Below, piece by piece: positions 10,610-24,359 of a DNA stretch of 64,000 nt. This stretch comes from Ulota crispa (Eukaryota; Streptophyta; Bryopsida; Orthotrichales; Orthotrichaceae): positions 16,736,868-16,800,867 of the forward strand of contig OY987246.1 in NCBI GenBank assembly GCA_963920765.1. Reading direction: 5' to 3'. Under the pieces are notes generated by a model, which was given only the letters and a program-made list of their open reading frames with translations, had not been told where the DNA came from and did not search any database. The stretch's first letter is position 1, and each line of letters opens with the position of its first letter. Position numbers and translations under genes: made by a program.

Positions 10610-13400
10610 TGACCAAGTCTGTGTTACTGTTGCACAAAACGAGGAATATAACCACGAAACAGATCGCAACTCCTGGCAGTAGAAACCTGCCTATAAAACC
10701 AACAGCTTTGCTCACAGGAGTTGGGGAGATATTGGGGGTATGCCCGTGGCTGGGGAATCGACCAATCACTCAATTTCAGAGACACAATTCCCATGACTGA
10801 CAGAGAAGAATCGGGAAGGGAAAGAGCAAAAGCAAAAGTAACATAAGCTGAAACACATTATTTGTTCCAGCAATTCTCGGACAGACTCTAATGCCGATCA
10901 TTGGACTACGAAAGACTACCCATCACCATGGATTAGTACGATGTTACGAAACTTTGAAATGATAGTGAGAACAAATCACAACAAACCTTTATAAATAAAA
11001 AATGAAAGCAAGAATGAATGAAGCACGGGAGCAATAGCATTGGGATTAAAATAAGGGGGTAGGGTAGAAAACAAAAATCAACGCCTTATGTTTTCACTTA
11101 TAGGTATTTGGTTAGAGATAATAATTCGGTAGATTGTAAGCTCATTCATTTGGTGCAAGACTAAATTGAGTAAGATCCCTTCACATTAATTTTGGATGGC
11201 ATATGTCTAAATAGTGTGAAGGTCTAGCTTGCAACATGTCTTTATTTACAAATAGGATTTGGCCATAATCTGTTGTTGCCCTTGAAGTTAGGTAGCCATT
11301 TGGTGTTGCACCTTTTGTAATGTGGCATCCTTCACTAACACATCCTCCCAAATCTTCTTGAAATTTTGGCCACTTGAATCACACCATTCAAGATAATATT
11401 TGATCCTATAGCTCACAAAAGGTTGAATCTATCTAAAATGTTATAAACTAATTCATTAGTACTCCTTGTAGATTTATTTATCATTTAAATTAATGCAAGT
11501 TAGGATTACTAATGTGTTACACAAAATAAAAATAGGTTGTGTACTTCTATTATTTTAGAGGTTGCAATATTTATACTAACTTATAACAAAGTTTTGATGA
11601 AATTTGGCAAAAAAAATGCATTCTTGTCTTGAAATTCTACTTAAGCTTGTAGTTCTAGCAAAAAAATTGTTAGCACCTTTAGAAGATATTTAGCCAAAAA
11701 AGGAAAAAATTGACTAGACATTTTTCATAAAGAATGGGTTTTGTTTCATAAAAGACGGGTTTTATTCCATATCTTAAATATCAGAGGTTCCATTGAAAGT
11801 GCGTCAACAAATTTTGCGCTACAAGGTTGTCAAAAAATCCAAAGTTTAATGGATGCTCATGTTGAAGCATTATCCATGTCTAGCCCTTTGTGGAAGTCCT
11901 ATGATATCAATGTGGTAAGTTCTTTATCTTAAGAGGGTAAAACTGCAGCCATTTGCCAATTCTATCTATCATTTGCCTAATCTTGTTTGCATTTTGTTAA
12001 ATTTGTCCATGACCTGCATAATTTTGCCTACCTACTTGTTGATTTTTCCATTATCTACCTATTTGTAAATTATTTTCTATTATCCACCCAATCCTATTTG
12101 CTATTTGACAATCATAATACTAAAATCACAAGGCCCTCTGTAATATCACATCTTACTCTTTGTAATATCACATATCCAGTCTTTGCAATATTATACTACT
12201 AAAATCACAATGACCTTTAAAATATTACATCTAACATGTGTAATATCAAATCTTCAGTCTCTGTGATTCATCATACTATTAAAATCACAATGGCCTTTGT
12301 AATATCACATCCCAACTTTTGTAATATCATATCTCCACTCTTTGTGGTATTATTACGTAGATACAATTTGAAGACTTATTGAATATTTTACTTTGCATTT
12401 GATTTAACATATGAAAATCCTAATAAAATACTAATGGTGAATGGGTAGCAACATAGTGTTGCAAGCACCATCTGTTAGTCATACTCCTAAAATCACATGG
12501 ACCTTTTTGATATCGTTTATCCAATCTTCAAAATACTACCACATAGATACAAGTTGAAGACTTACTCAAATTTTTACATTGCAATCTATTCAACATTTGA
12601 AAGTGAGATAAATACATTCATAGAAAAACAATTTATTTTCATATACTTAAAAAAACAATTCCTTTCATCAAAGCTAACTTCTCATCAAACCCCTCACTAG
12701 ATTAAATTTTAGTTACAAAAGGAAAAAAAATTAAATCTTTATATAAAAAACATAGTCAATAACTTTATATATAAAGAACCACCTTTGCAATTCTAACAAG
12801 ATAGGCTACTCTACAGTCTACACACCTTTCCATGCAATGGGAATTCCTTTTGAAAACTTAGTGACAAGATAATTTGAAACCACAAAATTTTCATGACATC
12901 TCCAAGAATATATGGTGATGCCTTCATAAATTCTGTAGATTCACTTTGTTTCCCCCTAATTTTCTTAAATACATTCAAATAAACCAATCCAACAAAAGGA
13001 TGATGCAAATCATCTTCTATTTTTTTATTTTCATCATTAGCTTGTAAATGTGTAGGCAATGATATATTTTATAGTGTCCTGATCCTTCAATTTTTTCAAA
13101 CCAATATAATTTTCCCACTTCCGGCTATAGTGGTAATATTGATCTACGGCCGTCAGATAGCATATGATACCTAAGACTTAAATCATATAATTCATAAGCT
13201 ATAAAAATATCCTTTCTATTTAGCATTAGATGTACCATTAACTTGTGTAGTAATGTCTTCATTGACCTAATGTTGTCTTCAAGCTATTGTCTTGGTTTTG
13301 ATTTAATTACCTTCATGAATGATAGGTTTGACTGCATTGCCTCAATACTCTCTTTTGATATCGGCAATCATTCATAGTATTCAGCTCTAAAAAGGATCTC
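10610..13400. other. Centrin 3' flank, then gene-free AT-rich DNA
   Basis: The first few hundred bases (10610 to about 10870) have gene-like base composition and are probably the centrin 3' untranslated region. After about 11000 the sequence is strongly AT-rich, with no recognisable protein. It contains the interspersed repeat at 12106-12600, listed separately. Confidence 0.5.
12106..12600 (+). repeat. Interspersed repeat with TTTGTAATATCACATC sub-repeats
   Basis: Irregular units of about 40-60 bp share the core TTTGTAATATCACATC and ACTATTAAAATCACAA. They are followed by a unique tail (AGATACAATTTGAAGACTTA ... ACATATGAAAATCCTAAT ... GCAAGCACCA). The same array plus the same tail recurs at 56098-56450, and a partial second tail copy starts at about 12480. 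This looks like a dispersed element with an internal minisatellite. No termini or target duplications could be fixed. Confidence 0.7.
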
Positions 13401-13449
13401 ATAGACTCCAAGAAATTCATGCATAAAATTGACATTATTTTTCTTTTCT

Positions 13450-16080
13450 AAGTCTAGTATTCTAAATCCTTTGTTTTTGTATCCTCTAACCCATCAAGTT
13501 TCACAACCACCAAGTCATTGAGCATGTACTTTGTTCCCTCATGTATTAGAAAAAATAATGTCTTCACTTCATCCTTAGATTCAAACGTTGTGTTCTTTGT
13601 TAAAAGCCCTTGCTCCTTCCATTGTTCCATCAAATATATTTTCACCGTCCTTGATATACTATTCTTATTTCCGCCTTTTCACCCCACATTTACACCCTTC
13701 TTTTTTAAAACCTCCTTACATGCACAAGTAGATATCATATGTTGGAAATTTCACAATTTCATTGCAAAATCTCTTGATGAAATTATAAAACATCCATTCA
13801 AGTGATTTGCAAGGCATTTTATCAAATGAGTACCTGTCAAATCAATCCAAAATTGAAAAATTGAATACATCCTTTAAATATACATGCTTTAGTAAGAATA
13901 TGAGATAAAATAAATTTACACTACTTATAAATAATGTAAATAAATAAATAAATAAATAAAACCTTCAAATCTTTGCCTTCTATTAGAGGTCATCAATCTA
14001 GCATGCAATAAGTTAATTGCTCTTTGTGGTGGATATAATAAATTTGAATCCTAATGCTTTTGCTTATACAAAGAAGTATAAGATGTTCTTGCATGGTAAG
14101 CTCCATACGTCAATTTGTTCTTTAGACCTTCATGTTTGTGTTAATGTTCACATAGCTTGACACATTCCTTTCATATTGAAAACCTCAAAAAACATCATGC
14201 TATCCATGCCTTGAAACATCATTGAGGAGCTCACCGTTTCCTACAACACAAAACAAAAACCACATTAATCTTTAAAATTATTTTACAAAATTTAATACAT
14301 TCTCATATCATAAACCACGTAATAAAGTTATTGAAAATAAACAAAAAATTGTACCTACTACATGTTCTACTATAGAGCTATTTGATCCATATAGTTCATC
14401 TCACCTGATGCGATATGCAACCAAAAATTCTCTATCAACAATTGTAGATTCTATAGTCCCTCCATAATTTGAAGAGTGTGACTAAAGAATAATCAAGAAA
14501 TCTCAACAAAAAGATGCCATCAAATGCATAATTCATCTGATTTTTGATAACCCATTTAGTCTAGCACATAAAGTAAACACCATTTTATGAAAAGAATAAT
14601 TTCTTCCGCTTTCCAATACACAAACTTGTCTATAATACCATTTGGCCACTTTGTACCCAAATTCTTGGGTCTATGACTACTAACTTCTACTAAAGCTTTT
14701 TCAAGAAGAGCAATTCTAGAGCAATAATCTTGTTTTAGTTTCAAAATATAATTTTTGAAGATGTGTAAAGGCAAAATATGCATCACATAATAAATGAAAT
14801 CCAAGGATAGATTAGATCCATATAAATAATATAAATGCCACAATTCTGAGATATCATTAACACAAAGTTATTGCATTTGTTGCTTCTAAGTTGTGTACCT
14901 ACAATAGTTCAATACAAATAAAACATTAAAAAATGCATTTAAAGAAAAAAAGGATTAAAAAAAATCAGCATGGATGTAGTAATTCACCTTATAATATTAA
15001 TTTTTTTTACTTACCTCGGATATTAAATCCTTCCTAATTTGCAATGGTGGTAGATAATATGCTTGTCTTCTATTATTAGGATACACAACATTTTTCCATA
15101 TAAACTTTGTACCATTATATATCTCTTGCAAGTATTATAACATTTATTTTTTAATCCTCCCATTTTTGTTTGAGTTGAGTAATCTCTAGTCCAAAGCATA
15201 AACATTGGACCATGCAATTTTGATTTTCCATCTCCTATTGTTGATAAATTTGAAGAGATGAGATTATTAGGATAATTCTATTCTACAACAAAACCTTCAA
15301 TGAAAAGTGATTCAAATTTTGAATCAACGGCTCAAGGAATGTTGTTAGAATACAATTTTCACTATCCTTGCACATTGATAATTTGTTTTGATGATGCAAG
15401 TATAAAAATTAATGGAACATGTCCCACAACATTGTCTTTTTCTCCATTCAAAATCTCTATTTCAACTACACAAATGTCTAAACTTTGGTGTTGCCGTTAA
15501 AAAACCATCTTAATGACTTGCTAATGAAAAATTCCTTGGATTTTCTTAAACGCATCTATAGTAGACACAAAGTTAATAAGCTCATTTTTCATATAATATA
15601 AAATAAGATAAATTCAAAAATTACATAATTAAGAGTATTTCCCAAAAAATTAACTTGTACTTACTTGAACAAAATATTTTTTGGATATAATAATTGTAGA
15701 ACAAGTTGAACCATCAAATACATACTCCTGACTCCTCAGTAGTGGCATTCCATCCTCTTAATAGTTCATCTCATGATGTAAAAAATGCACAAAATACTTT
15801 TCCATAGTCTGTATAATTACATTTCACTAGCATTTCCCATTGTCAATTGGGATCTCAAAAGGCTTGACAATTTTTGAATTTTGAACCATCTCAAATTTAT
15901 TAGAACTTACACCTTGCCATTTGCTTTCATTTCTCCAATGCTCTAAGAATTCATGACATTTCTTTCTACTATTGCAGAGCTGCTCTAACTTCCTTGCTAT
16001 TAGTAAATAATTTATTAAAAAATAGTGTTTTTGTAAAGCATGACAAACAAAACACTTTTCCTGCATATTTTGCAATTCTT
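13450..16080 (-). pseudogene. Decayed Tnp2 / En-Spm-like transposase
   Basis: Minus-strand fragments in the correct order resemble the Transposase_21 (Tnp2) family of CACTA/En-Spm elements. At about 16070-15830 there is a CFVCH-containing segment. At about 15217-15010, LWTRDYSTQTKMGGL precedes a Cys pair and then NRRQAYYLPPLQIR, matching the family's mTxxDf..mxG..kxxCxxC....rRxxLPxxhxxR pattern. At about 14800-14560 a D-x-x-x-x-VMH-type segment is followed by RPKNLGTKW...YWKAEEIILFIKWCL, matching the downstream Lys/Trp-rich region. Fragments lie in different frames with stops between them, so the gene is dead or heavily intron-split. CACTA termini were not located. It could be a related superfamily; confidence comes from the motif order, not from any single match. 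Confidence 0.5.
13937..13961 (+). repeat. (TAAA)n microsatellite
   Basis: About six units of TAAA in tandem within the decayed transposon region. Confidence 0.9.
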
Positions 16081-17844
16081 TTGTAATTTAGGATCATTCT
16101 CACGATCATACTTCACTACAAATGGTCTTTCATAAATATCTTTATTACTAAGACTCAATAAACATGCAAAATAATGTTTGTCAATACTTCCAGTACAAAG
16201 CCTGTACTAAATAGATTTTAACATGCTATTCTTTTTATAATCCTCTACTAGTTGATTGTAAGAAGTTGGAATGTTTATCTCTTTTTCAGTTGATCTAGTC
16301 ACATATTTAAAACATCCAAAAAAAAACCCCTAGTTTTTTTGGTAACCCAAATGGCCAATGAAATAACATTATTATTTACAAAAGTATATACAATTTTTAT
16401 GATGTACTAAATCTAATATAACATAGATTATTAAAATTTAAATCATTAATACTAAAATAACAAATTAAACAACAAAAATATTATCAAAAGCATTGAAAAA
16501 CTAATAAAACATTTAATGAGCATATTATCCGCTTGTGAAAATAAATGACTAATACTCATGGATTCAATAAAAGTAGCATTCTTTTTATATTTTCTTTTAC
16601 ATAATCTTTTTTGCAAAAACAATGAAACTTTATCTAAAATCATATCAAATTGAAGTGATCAATTGTTGCTAAAAGCAATGGTAATTTAGAAACTAAAATT
16701 TCTTAGTTGTTTATCCAAAAGTGGTTGATTGCTGTATTTTATATGTATGCTTTCTTGATGTTGTGCTAGTATAGATTTTTAATTTAGTGTTTTCAATTGA
16801 AAAATTTCTCTAGGAAATTTTCATAATATATTCAATATTCCTAGAATCAAAACACAACTAACTCTTTTTTTGAGCTAGTTTACAAAAATTAAATATTAAC
16901 TTTGACCAATATGTTGAAAAAAAGAAATTTGTCCTTAGATCTTAGTGTGGTACAATGAGCTTGAGGTAATTGCATTGAGTAAACTATGATTTGGAAAGAG
17001 CATTTGTATTTGCTACAATTCATGTTATTTGTCCCTCAAAAGTGGGTATTTGCTCACTACTTCTACAATATGTGCAATTTTGTTTGAAAAAGGTTATTGT
17101 ATAAAAAAACACCTACTATTAAAAAATACGCTTAAAGATTATTAAAGCCTATGATCATGTGTTTTGCATAGGACTTGATAATAAGGCATGTAATACATAA
17201 TGCGTTTTTTTGATTTTGAAGACATGAAGGTTTTCAAACAAGGCATTTAATGTACTTATTAGTTATTAGCAATAGGATCCATGAGTATTAAATTGACATA
17301 CATATTTTAAATTATAATATATATCTGAAAAAATATATGCAACAAAAAATAATAGTTGTAAAAATTGTAAATTTTTTAGATTAGATAACAATCCTAAATA
17401 ATATCATTCAATGTATATGGGCATCACAGTTTGAAATGACTATATATCATTAGGCAATATAGTCAAGTTTTTTAATCAAATGTTAAAAGATAACAAGCTA
17501 GTAAAGATTAAAACACAAACAAGGGATGAAGTGCATGCAAAAATTGCTTGAAACTAAAGAGTTTTTCTTTATCAAGATTTTGAAATTTGAATTTTGGAAT
17601 GCAAAAATGATTTTAAGTGTTCAATTAGTATGAGTTTATGGTGTAGGCACCATGTAACTTGTGATTACATATTTATTTGGAGTTGGGATATTGAGATATT
17701 TGAAATTAATGTTATTAGATTTTGGTGAAATTCACTTGTTGAATTTTAAAATAATGTGTTTTTGAGAACAATTGGAGTAATTTTATATTTGTTTCAATAT
17801 TTGGTATTATGTTTTTTGATTCTTAGGTTTTCATTTAAGCTATC

Positions 17845-18405
17845 ATGGCTCCTAAAAGGAAGAAGACTTGGGAACGTGATGAAAGTGCCAAAGAAGCAAG
17901 ACAAGCAAGAAGTGAAAAAAAGAATGAGAAGAATGCGGAGACTAATGCTAAGAGAAGGATAAGAAATATGGTTTACTCAAATTTTGAAAAACAGAAGGCA
18001 TCAATTCTACTTCCCATTTTGATGAGTGAGAACATGCAATCTTCTTCATTACTAAAGGCTATGGTACAAGGATTTCTTGATGATTTGAAATTGTTTTATT
18101 TTAAACACCACAAATTTCTTTTTCTAGTTCTGCTTAATTCCTCCAATATTTATGTTTCATACATCTTACATGCCTTGCATGGATATCTTGATTCCATAGC
18201 AAGTGATGAGGTGGAGAAAATAAGAGTTGAAATAGTAATAGGCTACTTTGAAATTGTGCCCCCCAAGCCTATAATATTTTGTACTGAAATTAATAATTTT
18301 AATAAAAATGTTCAATGGATGAATTGCCAAATTATTTTAAAAGTTACTACCATATTTCCTAGATTTTGGATGAAAGTTACTAACAGTAATAAATCCTACG
18401 GATGA
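17845..18405 (+). CDS. Hypothetical protein ORF, basic N terminus
   Basis: This is an uninterrupted 186-codon frame beginning ATGGCTCCTAAAAGG in an AT-rich region where most frames are short. The first 50 residues are highly charged (MAPKRKKTWERDESAKEARQ, then Lys/Glu/Asn-rich), suggesting a coiled or nucleic-acid-binding N terminus. The rest is hydrophobic and shows no family I recognise. The position just downstream of the transposase relic suggests a transposon-encoded accessory ORF or chance survival. An A nearly adjoining the ATG gives an acceptable start context. Later codons may be intronic. Confidence 0.3.
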   Translation: MAPKRKKTWERDESAKEARQARSEKKNEKNAETNAKRRIRNMVYSNFEKQKASILLPILMSENMQSSSLLKAMVQGFLDDLKLFYFKHHKFLFLVLLNSSNIYVSYILHALHGYLDSIASDEVEKIRVEIVIGYFEIVPPKPIIFCTEINNFNKNVQWMNCQIILKVTTIFPRFWMKVTNSNKSYG

Positions 18406-21400
18406 GATTGAACATATTGTAAATTCTATCTAGTTTCATCAAAAAAATTGTTACTAGCTTGCATTGTGATGTGCGTGTTGCTGTATTAATTAGCAAAAAT
18501 ACAGAAAAAAAACCTTAGTCCATCCAAGATTTGCCCGCAACATACCCAATTTACCTAAGAATTGCATGCAACTACGCTGCGTTGTGGTGCAAAGTTTTGA
18601 GTGAGAGTCCTTTCTTGTCAATCATTCTTGGTAAATTTTTTGAATTTTGTAAGCTTCAAAGATTTCAAGTTTGAATTTATGCACTGAAATACTTAGTTTG
18701 CACTCATTTCAATCATGTACAATGCGTAATACTCATGATGCGATTTAGTTTCTAGAAAATATTGTGTGATAAACAATTTTCTTCTCTACATTTGTCATTG
18801 TGAAAAGGTATGGAACTGCCTGATGCTAAGTTTTTTTTATTCTCTGTAAGTACTTCCAACTGTCAAATATTCTAGTTGAGAGAGTGTCTTGAGGACACAA
18901 ACATGAGGTGTTTTTGTAATTTTTGAAATGCATGACTTGTAAGCTCTGCTTTATGAATTTTTGGGGTATTTGAGAACAAATTAGTGTTTTGATGGAAGAT
19001 GCTTCATAATTCATACCTAAATTGTTTATCTCTGTTGCCCCTTTAAAACATTGGGTCTCTTTCTTTTGAAAGGGAGACATTCTCTTTGCTAGTAGATTGG
19101 GAAACAAAGTGCATATATTTGTCATTGTTATGTAGACGTTACTTTTGTGAATTTTGAGTATTAACAAGGCTCAATTAACATGTGAGCTTCTCATGCTCAC
19201 CTTGAGAATTTTTGATTTTCTAGAATTTGTTTTCATCATTATCATTGCTTGTAAGCGGGTAGTGTAGAGCAATAACATGAAGTGTACGGTAAGTTTTCTT
19301 TTTGATGTGTTGATTTTTTGGGTTGAAAAATGGAGTTTTTTGTTTCTTTTAGTGTGTTTATTTTAATTGTTTTTCTTCTATACAATGTAGGTAAGTTATT
19401 GTAAGGAGACTTTTATTGGAGATGAAAAAAACAACGTCATTGCTTCTTCACATGAAAATGCAAAATTAAAAAGCATTTACAAACTTCAATCAGGCACTGA
19501 AAATACAAATGTCAACTCAACCGTCATATGAAGACCTAGAGTGCCAATGAAATAGGGGAAGGTAATGAACAAAGGAAGAGCTCCTCTTGTTTAGATCAAT
19601 GGTAAAAGACCTGACAAAGGAAAAATTGCATTTTTTGGTTCAAGAGAGAGGCAAAGATTGTTTGACAGAACATGAAGAGATTCAAGCAGCTAACATTAGG
19701 AAAAATTCAAGTGTGCTTCTTTAGATGGGGATTTCTAACCTTGGTACTACAGAAGAAAAAAGAAAAAAGAAAAAAAAAAAAAAATTACATATATATTTTT
19801 GAAAGGAACAAGAGAGAGTTTGTAGTATTTGTGAAAAAAGGAAAATCAAAGAGACAAGAGGGAGAGGATGTTGTATTTGAGGAAGAAATGGTAGACAAAA
19901 TGGTTAGAATGATATGAAAAAAAGAAGAAGAAGGGTATCAAAGAAGAAAACATTGAAGGAAAAGAGGTTTACATTAGAGATTGAGTGCTTGGAAGATGTG
20001 AGTGACAAAATGAGGATTGAATTTATGAAGGGCGTCAAAAAATCTTGATTCAACACTATAGGTATATATAAAATATAATTGAAATTCATAGCTATAAATT
20101 TATTTTTGTTATTTGATTGATTTTTGAATTTTCTTATTCTTCTATTTATGAAATTTTTGTTATATTTACAAATTTTTAATAATGCTTTGTTCTTGTATTA
20201 TTGTAGATTTCTTTTATCAAGTGATGGCTAAGGATTTAGAAATTAAAAATTATGTAGTGGAGGAGGAGAATTCATGAGGTTTTAAAGGTTTTTTTTTGTA
20301 GTTGTGAAATGAAGTTAGAAAGTTTTGGGTTGTTATTTTGTGAACATTGTGGAAAATAATAGTTGGGTTTTGAAGTAGGAACAACAATAAATAATCATAT
20401 AGTACATGAAGGTGTTGAAGGTGTATTTGTAATTTCAAAAACTCTTCTTACTTATAAACATCTTTTTCATCCTAAACCTAGAAATTTGGAGGCTAATAGA
20501 TTGTAGGGGAAGAGTTTTTTTTTTTTTTTTTTTTTTAATTCTACACAAGACAGCATGCTTTTGAATCACAAAGATGTCCCCCATTGGTTTTCTCAAATGG
20601 ACAATCCTTTGGTGAGTGATTTTTTGCAGCATTGTTCAATTTGACAAGATGAAGATTTGATGGACAAACTTACCAAATTTGTGAAGAAAAGGAAGCCAAA
20701 GTTGGTGAATTTAGTTTTCTTGGAAGGAGTTACTTTACGTTGGAAAATGCAAGATATCATACATTACGCAATTGAGGTTAAACATTATAGGAAGAAATTC
20801 ATGTCATAAAGTAGTTTTTTTTTTAACTATTTTGTTATGGAAATCTAAGTATATGAATTATTTGTTGTGACTTATAATTTTTTTAATGTTTTAATATGTT
20901 TGATGCTTTATTAGAAATTTGAACTTAATAATTATTTGCAAACAGCTCCTTGCATATGTGAACTTATTTTGCATATAGTTGATAAAATAAAGTTGTTGAA
21001 TCTACAAATTTGATTTAGATCTAAATTTATGTATTGTCATAATATATCTAAATTTCTATGCATTTTTGTCCTTATATTGTGTACACAAAACCACATCAAT
21101 GATTGTTCTAATTTTTGTATTTATGATTTTGCATGGACATGCGGCTATCCTTTGTACTTGGACTTTTGAAGCTATGTGTAATGACACTTACAATTTGGGC
21201 TTCATATAGGTGCCACTATAAATTACCAAGAAAAAGAAACAAAAGGTGAGTAGTGGCAAGAAAAATGCTTTTTATATACTAGAATACTAGGATTTGAATT
21301 TTGCTTATTGAATATTTTTTTAAATGTTCTTTTGATCAATGCTAAATATTTTAGGTTGTTATCATATATTCATTATTATGCAGTAGAAGAAATCATATTT

Positions 21401-22023
21401 GCAATCATGAACTTTTTAATTTCACTAAGCAATCCTATCATTTATTTGTCATGATGGGTGCAATTTGTTGCTAGTTTGTGAAGAATTTTGATGGCAATGC
21501 TTGCACATCCTTCAAACCTTCCTCAAAATGCAACCCAAAGTGTAGTCTCTTGTAATTTATGATGATTTTGTAGAGATCCTATCCAGATCCTATCAAAGCT
21601 TTTTATATCATGCCACAAGAAACTTGGGGTTATTGTTGCATGATAATGGCACTTTTGTGATTAGTTTTCTATATGGTGTAATTGATTCTATATGCAAATG
21701 TTTAATGGAAAAGTTGAAGACCATTTTCACACTTTGATTTCTATTCAAATTATTGCCCTATAAATTGATAAAGAGTCTAGTCAATGAACAAAATAAGAAA
21801 TGAATTGTTGTCCAATTTTTTTTTGGATGATGGGTTTTTTCAAAGATTGGTTGTGATAATGTTGATATGAAGGGATTCTAAGTGGTAGGCTATTTTGGAC
21901 CAAGAAGATGCTTATGAGGAGGGCTAGAATTTGACATTAAAGTCAAGATAAATCCTTATCCTTCAACAATTTTAGGAGAAGAGTCTCTTTAATATGAATA
22001 ACCATGCTAGGATATGATGTTTA

Positions 22024-22227
22024 TTGAAATACTGCAATTGTTGTCATGGATATTTTCAAGCATGGACTTTGAATGAAGGCAGTTATGCCGTTACCAAGTA
22101 TGCCTCTTTTGGTAAGTTCAATTTGAGGAGTGACAAATGGTCCTTTGGTGTGTCCCAAACTCCAAGTATAGAGAGATTGCAATGTTCAATCTTGTTTTTG
22201 CATATTATTCTCAAGGTATATGTTTAA
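22024..22227 (+). pseudogene. Coding-like relic with CNCC motif, unknown
   Basis: A 67-codon frame reads KYCNCCHGYFQAWTLNEG and then YAVTKYASFGKFNLRSDKW. It has balanced composition unlike its surroundings, suggesting a former exon. No start or splice signals are clear, and I do not recognise the family. Further weak coding-like scraps follow to about 22600. Confidence 0.25.
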
Positions 22228-23574
22228 ATGCAATTTAATTTAAGCCTTACAACCCTACAAAGCTTGTGTTGCTAGTGACAACAAAGAATGTACCAAATTT
22301 GCTAATATGATGTATTCTACATGCAGCTGAATGGGACAAATTATTGACCAACTACCGTTGAGATGTTGAACTTGCTCCAAACTTTTCTTTTGCAGTTGCT
22401 AACTATGCATTGGTGAGACTTTGCATTCCTTTGCCTCTCTCTCTCAAATTTGAGTTTTCTTCAATTACTGAAACCGTTACTTTCTATTGAGATTTACATC
22501 CTTTTTTTTTCTTTCTCCTTTTGGCATTTTGTCAGATTCTATACCAAATTGGCAAAGAGAAGAAAGCGTTTAGACTATTCAAATGACTGCTCCAAAATAT
22601 CTTGAGGTATGTTAAAATGTTGTGTTTTGTCAATTATTTTGCTCCCCTTAGTTTGTTGAAGGCAAAATGTTAGTGTTTGCTCAACTTTGCACTAGTCAAT
22701 TTAGGGGGGCATGGGCTACATGTATTTCTTGTGGTTTAGATTGTAATTCAAACCTCATGTATTTTTTAAGGTGTAGCCAAACTTTGAGCCCTAAGGCCGT
22801 ATTGATGACTACAATTGCAGTTTTAAAATAGCTTTGAGTGTTTTGGTATGATTGTTTTTTCAAGTATAACACTTGCACTAGAAACCCTACCAAAATCTTA
22901 CCATATTCTGATAAAGAAATACTAAATGTGCCAACATTGAGATGGCAATCATTTACATTAGTAACGTAGATCCTAAAAATAATAGTGCGCACTTGGATAC
23001 TTTTGTTTATTTTTTTCTTGTTTGCATGCAGCCTTGATTCACTTCTTCACTTGTCTATTGAAGAAATAATAGTAAATTTTTTTGTGGATAGCCCCTTCAA
23101 AATTAGGTAGATGTCCAATATGTCAACTTCAGGCCTAATTCCTTGTTGGGCTTGGGAATAGGAAATCCTAAGTTGACAAATAATTTTACACTACAAAACT
23201 TGTTTGCTGTTTCTGAATTTCACTATTTTAGAGAAGCATAGCAATTTACCAGATGAAGGATTAATTTAGGCACCAAACTTGAACTAAAATAGGTATGTAG
23301 TTGGCATTTTGTCCAAGCAAAATCTATCTTTTACCGTGACTACATGCTTTTTTTTTTGATTTTGCAATTTCTACATGTCAAGGCAGCATGCATTGGCTGT
23401 GTCACTCTACTTGGACGGCCTCACAGTTGAGGCGGAGACTAATGGGGGGCAAGTTGAGATAATCCACATTCATCCAAATTATAGTTGGCTATGTTTTGCA
23501 ATATACCCAAACCTTTGTAATATCAGTTGTGCAATATGCACATTACAATGATGTGGCACTTAACTCTATTGTGT

Positions 23575-24190
23575 GTTAACCGCCCTAAATGCCTGAGGCC
23601 TTTTTTTAGTTTGTAAACATTTCCCTAAAATGAATAGAAAACAAACATTTTGATAAGTTGTATCACTTATTTTTAAATTGTAACCGTACAAATTCAAACT
23701 AATTATGTGAGAGATTACATAAGAAAAGTAAATACAATAACATCACTTATGGATTGAAAGATTATAATGTTTAATCAAGAGGGTGTTGAAACTGCAAAAA
23801 CAATTGAGGGTCTTTCAATCCTCTTTTCACAAGTCAAATCTAAAAAGTTGGTCACCAAAAAAATACGAAATTAAAGAACATATCATACATAACTCTAATC
23901 AATTTATTGCTTTTCAAAATCTCTTTTACAATTTTTAAAATGAATTTCTAGTGTAAATTTTTCTCCGAGATCTAGTGTATTTGAGGCTCATTTCCAATAA
24001 CTTTGAACACTACAAAAAGTCAAGACCCTTGCACAAATTTTTAAAAAGAAAAATCATAATAAAAAAATTTCAAATCAAAATTTTGATGCTAAAACTAGAG
24101 TTCAAAGAAAACAATTCAAAAGTATAAACTACTAAAAATAGCAACTTTGTTAGGTTTTTTGGACTTCAAACAGTTCAAAGTATTGTTGAC
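23575..24190 (+). mobile_element. Degenerate copy of the 645-bp TTAA-type family
   Basis: The interior matches the elements at 51496-52136 and 54215-54860 over several hundred bases, for example AACCGTACAAATTCAAA, ATCACTTATGGATTGAAAGA and AAGAGGGTGTTGAAA, then TTTCAATCCTCTTTTCAC. The left end is diverged (GCCCTAAATGCCTGAGGCC) and the right end is not intact. An old copy with lost termini. Confidence 0.7.
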
Positions 24191-24298
24191 ACCAAAATTT
24201 GGTGCTTCATACATTTAGAAGTTAAAGAGGTACTTGGGTTGCAAGAGTAAGGTGACCTAAAATCCTTCTCTACACTTGTTTTTATTTATTTATTTACT

Positions 24299-24335
24299 TA
24301 TATATACATACATATATATATATATATTTATAGAT
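24299..24335. repeat. TA/CATA microsatellite
   Basis: An imperfect run of TATA, CATA and TATATATATATA. It is potentially length-variable. Confidence 0.8.
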
Positions 24336-24359
24336 TTATAGATGTGTATGGAATTTTTA

